Made by a program: the position numbers and the translations under genes. Shown piece by piece: positions 38,001-43,170 of a DNA stretch of 43,170 nt (the stretch's first letter is position 1; each line of letters opens with the position of its first letter). Origin of the DNA: Hondaea fermentalgiana (taxonomy: Eukaryota > Sar > Bigyra > Thraustochytrida > Thraustochytriidae); the NCBI GenBank assembly GCA_014084085.1, contig NPFB01000055.1, positions 1,249-44,418 of the forward strand, written 5' to 3'. The notes beneath the pieces are model-generated. The model made no database searches. It had not been told where the DNA came from and saw only the letters and a list, made by a program, of their open reading frames with translations.

Positions 38001-38121
38001 CTTCGTCCTCGGAAAGCTTGCTCATGATACCTCGAGGAGCGTAGCGGCCATCCTCCCGCGAAGGCGCTGCTTTGGCCGAAGGCGCGGCGCGGCCCGCCGC
38101 GGTCCATCTCGCAAGAGACAT
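32092..38121 (-). CDS. TAF1: TFIID subunit TAF1 (DUF3591, zinc knuckle, bromodomain)
   Basis: The product is 2009 aa from ATG 38121; MSKLSEDEV at residue 33 is an alternative start. Residues 1-420 are mostly disordered, Ser/Asp-rich. The conserved core (DUF3591, about 430-1120) includes WGVFADEMENPPP, CMWLEQICWDED and WTRADISGSTGAICLFEYMEERPPLLCNVGMA, the last matching the TAF1 signature (LEY-EE-PPLM-NVGMAS). A long Lys/Glu/Asp region follows. A zinc knuckle CRTCGLPGHVSNARIC starts at C1642, as in other TAF1 proteins. A single bromodomain lies at about 1735-1830 (YYDIIKKPMYLGKIKQKI, SNAATFNGNENEI, keeping the asparagine). The C-terminus is Pro/Ser/Gly-rich and ends in a poly-Glu run. Animal TAF1 has two bromodomains; one is normal for plants and protists. 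TAF1 scaffolds TFIID at core promoters. The 6-kb gene is intronless. Confidence 0.92.
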   Translation of the reverse strand: MSLARWTAAGRAAPSAKAAPSREDGRYAPRGIMSKLSEDEVKELGNQELARFPKLVDDSGEPVLRFSALLPSEAGQQHPLVPADKVIKRNRREVKVNEETWEHDALEKAQVLCHSVGFSLLGTPAEQLPIGHVIEEDLSDDDSDSDNSSFAERADAKQIKPLESLANGHASSKGTPGSANGHMDASTSAAASTKISQGNKAFSEESSITSCTDLLEMPTKRDSVVAAIDTAWENSISWGDDEEDTAGSETSGNDSKNASSSTAIVSKSTSVSAQPISISSLDSKNISVPPAKPDVAAVSPSASQDAKKSGASSPRSPKINIPKIVLSKSKGSPTSPVQPQQQQQLSSAPPPPPPPLPSSSKNPDAMDVDDSDDDDDFDVEWSSSGPAGAGAGATGGSMSMTTGSNAQIFQVSMPTQTLGTSSNWGVFADEMENPPPRVSATELAVSQYLRTPMNQELASCMWLEQICWDEDLLDKRVVIDASFGAPLVVSANDTGCLTRDEIVEAYGNDVRPGAVLAREAMVVEKKKKEVFEKSAMGLKQLKKISKDERRTKLRENGYFRFIDEKNESNTEMGRGISERLRCRRLPQIPKEVIVQEYKAELKAADARRLHRPEVVVNPEVPLQVGKHTIFHAGIDGGIRQNRKNWTRADISGSTGAICLFEYMEERPPLLCNVGMASMLCNFYQADKPTDESFIPPTPPGHGRPVVLQPGDRSPFFAILRPKEMYPAIVNDLIVAPVCEHKVSKTDFLLVRPKRKGSSSTGAGADGAGSKEDVYIRNIKSLYLVGQTEPQREVFHPGTAETRANKRAKMREFLDWFVDYQVIRRFNREQRKRNSQVEPRKRNNLVQVAMDSKTFEHMFSLIAPAVVQKSLKRVAHVNRGRVVLNTSEAANLNDLREKISGPGMCQYESLQAGLQRLRDRSIELTSMCEVTRVMHAQAVLMDFYHLKERAGFALKEAVLSGGTHGVVPGSQHEREIARKHNVLSPTAQQELRAAQFIVDELQLTPWYLTQSYINNKAAEQPRLKLIGLGEPSGRHEAISYLPESIEGSIRKGARNKFRHRMVAGAAATAAALSAVKAADAEDKQQDNNEKKKRSDRYGGTERDLRGLTLEVGAKILSLFGHEWEEIDLLDRWDRIMLVEEYASAYGGAANIPFLTKFARNAPKLTEKDIRERDVVQKRVNALFEKQIKAISQQQPPAYVLEEEKRRERKARKKEKRKRERAEKRKRKANGEDGQEEGEDDADGDDGEDGGKDDDADDEDDEDDENEEDEDEDEDDEAAENEEDEDGNPKSAKAKSSAKMEQEDEAILEDLDSDSDSDDSDDSDASSVDEGGAANVTEPGAAGSDAASTSKTNAAGVDAKADAKTDDKSGSKADDKEARKQAKAAKKAKKKAAKASASAAGTGPAATSGAASGANKASGAAAKDDDSDSDSDSSDDSDDGGANLDMFKASLAGPMQSSENLLDQKDGASGAAAGKKKGERMSDEERMLALFKQNITKRHMTDDDKQKNEAILKEAADRAKMRQIPANLPGQPPFRKQQVVRRTVIRNLPNGETEVSVEYIKAPELVKQVREDIRKRESLAEGSRRLTRPALDSKARNRAPPPPRVQERDRIEGKKRFEEYQANIRQYGKNWPSTVKAEGDQKRCRTCGLPGHVSNARICPLNHFELKDNDQVKMKGLKLKLPIAPSVPPVVGRISQRTGVKSFLQARKRQLGGKTEPSSKSAKRQKRGGNRRVGPVSDLSEKLMKVYQELYVMREAELFRKKVNKQAVPRYYDIIKKPMYLGKIKQKIEGLQYTSRAGFMEDLNLMLSNAATFNGNENEITRKARELVSTAENSMAKMSDVLAQLEQNIIDSGAAAPPPPSSSGSGAGSNKRRKVNSLFKAMPNPPTAAAAGGSSSSSSSSSTMAQQPKQQQQANLSSQSSMSFDPFADDDGPSATPGNDFFSGGPTPSPGPDMPRPSPSPGISFPMPSPSPGPGMTPLPAPSPAASELFNIDLENSDNVVEEEEEEEEIV

Positions 38122-38806
38122 GGTGAAGGATGCAAAAAGTCGGCAGAGACGCGGTCAGGGCAGGACGATCGCTGCAGCGTACTCCGGCACGAGTAGCCGG
38201 CCTGCTTGTCTGCCTGCTTGCGAGCTTGCTTGCGAGCTTGTCGGCAGCAACAAGAAGCGAGCGGCGCCGCCGGCGTCAAGCCCTAGCCACGCTACAACTC
38301 ACTCGCCCGCTCGCGCTCGAGCGCGGACGCGAGCCTGCTAACGGCGGCGCAGGTCTGATTTCGGCGCACGTAGCTGCTGCGGCGACGCGCGCGGCTGCGC
38401 CCGCGCGGCCGTCGCCGCGCGAGACGTCGCGTCGGGGCTTCTTCTGTCGCCCGTCTGCGCAACGGGGTCTGTGTTCTCGAGCAAGCGAGACGGGATGATT
38501 CGCTGCCGCGGAGCGCAGCCCTCGCGCAACAGCGTCCTAAGCCCGCGCGTGCGGGCCGCGGAGCCTGCGACCTCTCCCTTTCTCCGTCGCCCTCGCCCTC
38601 GCCCGCCGCCGCCGCCGCCGCGACCGAGCAGCCGCTGCCGCGCTCGCTCGCTCGCTCTCCGGTCGGGCTTTGGTGTTTTTTTTTTTGCGCGAGGCCTACG
38701 TATCTTGGTAGTAGTAGGCCTAGAAGTAGTAGCAGTAGGCCCAGTAGTAGTCTTGTGGCATAGTAGTTTATTTTAATGGTGCGAGACACGGCAGCGGCGA
38801 CAGCAC

Positions 38807-38826
38807 CTCGCTCGCTCGCTCGCTCG
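38807..38826. repeat. (CTCG)n tetranucleotide repeat
   Basis: Five CTCG units, intergenic, upstream of TAF1. Confidence 0.75.
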
Positions 38827-38991
38827 AAGTAGTTTGCGTATGATTAGCAGCTGTTGTGACGTCAGCTCACTTTGTACGAAGCCCTTATTTTTCCCGAGAC
38901 AAACTTGTAAAAATACTCTGCTGGAAATGACTCACTTCACGTTTTCGATTTCTGGAGTTTATCTTACGTTCGGCATACAGACTGCTTGCCT

Positions 38992-39025
38992 GCCTGCCTG
39001 CCTGCCTGCCTGACTGCCTGCCTGC
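38992..39025. repeat. (CTGC)n tetranucleotide repeat
   Basis: About eight units, one with a variant base, intergenic. Confidence 0.8.
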
Positions 39026-40031
39026 GGACGCCGCAAGGACTTCCTCGTCTTCAAGTTTTCTTTGCTTTTTTTTATAAGATTGTGAGAGCATTGAATTTTT
39101 TCCGCACGATGACGAAAGGCCTTTTGAAGGTGTGTGCGCGAGGGGCGTCACGGTGCTCTCAATCGAAGACGCGAATTTTTCCTCGTATTCAAGCTGTACA
39201 AAGTCTCACTGAAGTTGGAGTTTGCTTTTCTTTTCATGCTCGAGGTTCGCCATGCAGGCGCACAATGTATCTACTTGCCAAAGCAAGCCATAATCACAAT
39301 CTCTACCAGCAGGGACAATGATTATGGCTTTGCAGTCATTCTGCTTTTAATCAAAAGCTAACGATTGCACATCTGGACGGGATGGATTGTCCTACAGGCG
39401 CGCCGAAGACATCTTTCCAAAAACGACCACCTAGATCGAATCGCCCTCGTCAATCAATCTGCGTCAAGGGCATACTTCAGATTATCCATCGCGAAGATGA
39501 GGTCTGCTTTGATCTCCTTTCGAGACTTTACAGCGATAGAAGGGGGCTTCCTTCTCGTCCTCTCCTGCCAACGACAAGACAAGCGGTTCTTGTCGTGTGT
39601 CGAGAAACTATGACCCGGGAATAATTTGCGGAACTGGAGCGGATTGGCGAGAGATCCCAATTTGCACCCCCTTCCGGAGGCCACGGTGGCGTCCAGAGAA
39701 TCGAGCCGTACTGTAAGTCGAGACGCTCGTTCCTGGATCGCGCCGCGAAATTGCTTGGAGATTTCTGATTGGGCCGCAGCTCCAGAAACGCGCGGCAGCC
39801 AATACCCAAACGTTCAAGTCAGGATGTCGAACTAAAGACGCGCCACCACCTCCAACACGCGCAGAGCAGCCAGCCAGCCAGACGGAAATTCAACCATGTA
39901 CAACTTCGGCACGATGCAAGATGCGGTGACGCGCGACAATCGTGGGCCACTTGTGTCCCAAGACGATACTCGACGCTCGTCTCCTTTGCGCAAAAGGGGA
40001 GGAGGAAGTCTTCTTGCCTCGGACGGGCGCG

Positions 40032-42326
40032 ATGAAGAAAGCGACAGAGACCCCGACGCGACGAACAGCGACTGTGACAGCGAAAGCGACGACGACGACG
40101 ACGACGACTGCGAGGGCGGCTTTGTCGAACTCCGAGCTTGACGTGGCCGCGGCCAAGGTGGTTGAGCCCCTGGACTCCTCGGCCTTGGCTCTCGCCTCGG
40201 ACTTGGACTCGGAGGTCTTAAAGACGAACGGAACTACTCGACGAGCTGCAAAAGTTATTCACGCACTCCCGTCGCCGCCGGCGGCGGCGGTGGTGACGGC
40301 TGCCGGCGCCATGGACGTAAGAGTCGCCAGGCGTCACGGCGGTGGCGCGCCGCCCGTCGCGCCCGTGGGCGCAGGCTTGTCGGCGCGCCAGGCGTGCAAG
40401 ACCGCGAAGAAGACCGCGGGAAAGATGGAAAAGGCCAAGCCGACGACGCCGCCGACGACGGCAAGACGCACACACGGCAAGCGCGCCCAGCAAGGCGCAT
40501 CTCGTGCCGGCGCGGTACACCCGTACCCTGCGGAAATCGAGTCCGGGAATTGGGAGTACAAGCTGCAGCTGGCAACGTGTTCGGAACTGCGGCTGGGAAG
40601 ACTTACCTCGCAGCTCAAATGGCGGCTCGCTGAGGGCGGAGGCGAGGCCGTCTATGTGCTAGGCGTGGAGGACGATGGGACGCCTATAGGCATCGATAGA
40701 AAACAGATGTCGGAGTCCTTGAAAAAGCTCCGGCGCATGGCGACCATGCTTGCGTGTGAAGTGGTGAATGTGCGCATGAAGAATGGTCAAGAAGGACAAA
40801 TTGCAGAAGTGCGCATTCGCAGGAAGCGCGTGGACGTCGTTCCGGACGAGAGCGAAGCTCTGTTTTTAGGTGCAAGCGGCACGGGCAAGACGACGCTGGT
40901 TGGCGTGCTCAAAACGGACGAAACAGATGATGGTCAAGGTTTGGCGCGCTTGCATATCCTCAAGCATCAGCACGAGATGGACCTGGGTCTGACTTCGGCG
41001 ACTTCTTGCCATGTCATTCGCTATGGCAGCGATGGCGAGGCAAAGCTAGACTTTGATGATGACCAAGGAGTTCCTTCTGATATCTTTACGGATGTTGATG
41101 GTGAGAGCGCGCGAAAGATGCACGGGGTTACCGAGACGGTAACTCTCATCGACACTGCTGGCCACCCGCGGTACTTCAAGACAGCTCTTTACGGGTTGAC
41201 GGCCATGCACCCTGATTTTGCTGTTATTATCATTGATGCCGAGGCGCTGCAAGCGCATGGATCTGGAAATTACGCTGGCGACGAGGGTGGCGCGGCGCAG
41301 AGGATACGCTTCACATTGGACCTGCTCGTCATGTGTAAGCTTCTCAAGGTGCCCTTCATCGTAGTTGTGACCAAGTCGGACCTCTTTGTGGGTGGTAGCG
41401 AGAGCCAAGGTGCGCAAGTTGCCACTCTCGAGACGCTCGCACGTGAGCTCGTGGCCCAAGTCTTCGAGGCGTTGTCCGATCAAGGTGCGTCCGTGCCCGG
41501 TCTGCAGGTCTTTGTTTGCTCTAGCACAACCAAGGCTGGAATCGTCACGCTCCGGCGCGCCCTGGGCGCCTTGCGTCGAAATGCCGGTCTCGGGCCATGG
41601 CCACAAGGCGCGCCGGTCGTCTGTCATCGTCTGGAGAACTGCGCAAGCGCAGATGCGTGCATGTACGTGCGCGAGTCCTTTCAGACGTGTGATTTTGACG
41701 ACTCGGGCGTCATTGTTGGCGGCCGCTTGACCTCCGGCGTTGTTGCAGTAGGAGACACTTTGCTCTTTGGGCCTGATTCTCGCGGCGGCTTTGTCAATGT
41801 TGTTGTACACAGCATTAGAACGGCCTATGGTGCAGACCTCAGCGTTGTCGCAGCTGGTCACACGGTCACCTTTGCTCTTCGCCTCGCCAAGAAGAGAGGC
41901 GCCGCGGAAAAATCTGCAGAGGGTGGTGTCGACGGCGCCGGCAATGTCGCTGATGGCGGTGCTTCAGACACATGTGCTTTAGACGGGCCGGACTTGGCGC
42001 GAATCGCTCGTCGCGGGGCGTGTCTATGCGCGCCGGATCGCGCGCGCCATGTCGATTGGGGCGCGAAACTTCGCGTCCTCGCATGTCTGGACCTGAACTC
42101 TGGCGCGATTGCGCTCGAACTAGACGCGAGCAAGCATCATGAGTTCACGTTGCGGTCGAGCACGCTCAAGCAGCGCGTCCTGTGTTCCTCTTTGCGCGCC
42201 GACGAGCTCAACGTCCAATTCCAGCACCGCCCGGAGGCCCTCCCGCTGCAGGAGCCCGTCATTCTGCAGCGCGGGGCCACCATTGTGCTTGCTCACTTTT
42301 GTATAGGCACTGTAAAAACCACCTAG
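40032..42326 (+). CDS. GTPBP1/GTPBP2-family translational GTPase
   Basis: From ATG 40032 the product is 764 aa. The reliable family match begins near 40540 (GNWEYKLQL, then TSQLKWRLAEGGGEAVYVLGVEDDG), typical of GTPBP1. GTPase motifs are G1 GASGTGKT at 280-287, a switch segment HQHEMDLGLTS (GTPBP1: HEIESGRTSS), G3 DTAGH at 374-378 and G4 TKSD at 447-450. Beta-barrel domains II and III follow (GVIVGGRLTSGVVAVGDTLLFGP). They carry a low-complexity insertion (AEKSAEGGVDGAG) and end FCIGTVKTT. Known family role: EF-Tu/eEF1A-like GTPases linked to ribosome stalling and mRNA decay. The N-terminus is unsettled: the frame upstream of 40032 lacks an ATG, while another frame from ATG 39896 looks more like an authentic N-terminus but stops at 40141. 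Confidence 0.85.
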   Translation: MKKATETPTRRTATVTAKATTTTTTTARAALSNSELDVAAAKVVEPLDSSALALASDLDSEVLKTNGTTRRAAKVIHALPSPPAAAVVTAAGAMDVRVARRHGGGAPPVAPVGAGLSARQACKTAKKTAGKMEKAKPTTPPTTARRTHGKRAQQGASRAGAVHPYPAEIESGNWEYKLQLATCSELRLGRLTSQLKWRLAEGGGEAVYVLGVEDDGTPIGIDRKQMSESLKKLRRMATMLACEVVNVRMKNGQEGQIAEVRIRRKRVDVVPDESEALFLGASGTGKTTLVGVLKTDETDDGQGLARLHILKHQHEMDLGLTSATSCHVIRYGSDGEAKLDFDDDQGVPSDIFTDVDGESARKMHGVTETVTLIDTAGHPRYFKTALYGLTAMHPDFAVIIIDAEALQAHGSGNYAGDEGGAAQRIRFTLDLLVMCKLLKVPFIVVVTKSDLFVGGSESQGAQVATLETLARELVAQVFEALSDQGASVPGLQVFVCSSTTKAGIVTLRRALGALRRNAGLGPWPQGAPVVCHRLENCASADACMYVRESFQTCDFDDSGVIVGGRLTSGVVAVGDTLLFGPDSRGGFVNVVVHSIRTAYGADLSVVAAGHTVTFALRLAKKRGAAEKSAEGGVDGAGNVADGGASDTCALDGPDLARIARRGACLCAPDRARHVDWGAKLRVLACLDLNSGAIALELDASKHHEFTLRSSTLKQRVLCSSLRADELNVQFQHRPEALPLQEPVILQRGATIVLAHFCIGTVKTT
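40087..40108. repeat. (GAC)n trinucleotide repeat
   Basis: About seven GAC units. In the frame starting at 39896 they code aspartate; in the GTPase frame they code threonine. Confidence 0.8.
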
Positions 42327-43117
42327 TAACTAACTAACTCCCTGGCTGCTGAACGCCTTGCCTTCTAGGCTTGCTCTGCTTTGCGTTGTGTTGCTTTGGT
42401 TGCTTCTGATTGCTTCTGACAAGGGCTTCAAGCTCGCGGCTCGCGTAGGCCTGTCCTTGCTCGCTCGCTCGCTCGCTGGCAGGCTGCGCCAAACTGCGTG
42501 CACAGTTCTTGTTCACCACTTCACTTGTTGGCTGCCTGTTTTCCGAGCTCAGCTCGGCTTGCGCTCACGCTCCCACCCTCCTCCGCGTCGCTATCTATCT
42601 AGCTCGAGCTAGCTAGCCTTGGGCGTGCTCGGCCTCAGCCAGGACTCGCTGTCGAGAGCGCAAGGTCGCAAGCCCCCGCCTCGCCACGCCCTGCCTAGGC
42701 AATGGAAGGCGTGCAATGCTCGGTTCTTACTGTATACTGTCGAAGCCCGACCTCGATTCTGCCGCGCAGAGCCACGGCGGCGTCTCGAGGGCCGGAGCGG
42801 GCCGCCCCGCGCGCGCAGCTGCAGCTGCAGATGAACGAAGGATGAATAAAAAGAGTGAATGGATGTAGGCCTATGTATGGATCGATGTAGAACTTCGAAG
42901 GACGCAGGCGAACGCTGGAGAGTCAGGCCGCTCCCGGCTTGTAAAGTTTACTGGAGACAAAAAACACACGCTCAACAAAACTAACATCGGCTGGCTACTA
43001 GTCCGCAGCAGCTCCTCCTCCGCCGCCCTTCGGGTCGAGTTGGCCTCCGCGGCACCTGGCTGCCGCAGCCGCGTGCAGCCGTGCAACAGCGACCATGGCA
43101 ACTGCAAGCAGGCAAGA

Positions 43118-43170
<53 letters not shown>
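42327..43170. other. 3' flank of the GTPase gene to window end; repeats only
   Basis: Contains CTCG repeats near 42458-42478, a perfect 14-bp palindrome CTAGCTCGAGCTAG at 42599-42612, an AATAAA at 42845-42850 and the terminal (AAGC)n array. The AATAAA is 520 nt past the GTPase stop and may or may not serve it. No gene is supported. Confidence 0.45.
43118..43170. repeat. (AAGC)n tetranucleotide repeat running off the window
   Basis: At least 13 AAGC units reach the last base, so the true length is unknown. The array may be why the contig ends here. Confidence 0.85.

Larger units (their letters stand above)
38122..39895. other. Divergent intergenic region between TAF1 and GTPase gene
   Basis: About 1.8 kb. 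Next to TAF1 are CTTG/CTGC-type repeats (38195-38250), then a GC-rich stretch, a TAGTAG-rich segment (38707-38765), (CTCG)n at 38807-38826 and (CTGC)n at 38992-39025. From 39030 to 39880 the DNA is less GC-rich and has short open frames on both strands that I cannot match to any family. Promoters of both genes must lie here. Confidence 0.45.

Noticed and set aside
39365..39835. Short open frames on both strands upstream of the GTPase gene
   Set aside because: All are under 95 codons, mutually overlapping and unlike any family I recognise; kept as intergenic.
42871..43167. Minus-strand frame rich in Leu-Ala-Cys at the window end
   Set aside because: It is the translation of the (AAGC)n repeat.
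1..43170. tRNA, rRNA, snRNA genes, CRISPR arrays, prokaryotic operons or integrases
   Set aside because: I looked for T-loop motifs, U6-like sequence and spaced repeats and found none; the gene content is nuclear eukaryotic.

Overview
This is a GC-rich, gene-dense, nearly intron-free nuclear window from a eukaryote. The gene set is fully eukaryotic: TFIID TAF1, the spindle factor TPX2, tandem SH2 domains, an ER PDI/Erv46 hybrid, an SLC35-type transporter and pepsin. Very long uninterrupted reading frames, short intergenic spacers full of tetranucleotide repeats and few introns suggest a thraustochytrid (labyrinthulomycete stramenopile such as Aurantiochytrium, Schizochytrium or Hondaea). That assignment is an inference from style and gene content, not a database result.

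Layout, left to right: the 3' end of a plus-strand gene possibly ending a class C GPCR (2-160); an EF-hand protein with hydrophobic segments (330-1793, minus); a spliced PH-like protein (2359-3305, plus); a PDI/Erv41-46 fusion (3880-5472, plus); a giant CCCH-RING-TPR-J protein (6257-11569, plus); a pepsin-type protease (11793-13103, minus); a small A-rich, frame-broken relic (13493-13811); a tandem-SH2 protein (13951-16068, minus); a 100-N assembly gap (17256-17355); a cobalamin-dependent methionine synthase with two near-identical substrate halves (17356-23670, plus); an SLC35C2/TPT-like transporter (23847-25205, minus); TPX2 (27145-30615, plus); a small helical protein (30841-31518, minus); TAF1 (32092-38121, minus); and a GTPBP1/2-type GTPase (40032-42326, plus).

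The genes do not form an operon or a shared pathway. They are independent housekeeping and signalling genes: transcription initiation (TAF1), mitotic spindle assembly (TPX2), methionine and one-carbon metabolism (MetH), the early secretory pathway (PDI/Erv and the transporter), protein quality control (CCCH-RING-TPR-J), proteolysis, phosphotyrosine and calcium signalling, and translation-linked GTPase function.

The most unusual element is the methionine synthase. The homocysteine-binding plus folate-binding half is repeated in frame with a 2,259-bp period. I found four substitutions in the first 2,069 bp of the repeat, then divergence rises sharply in the tail. The first copy starts at the assembly gap, so a real internal duplication (perhaps kept alike by gene conversion) must be separated from misassembly. 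Other points are the CCCH-UBM-like-RING-TPR-J architecture, the A-rich frame-broken relic, two EB1-type SxIP motifs plus a dense SP/TP array in TPX2, and a probable frame problem at the start of the GTPase gene.
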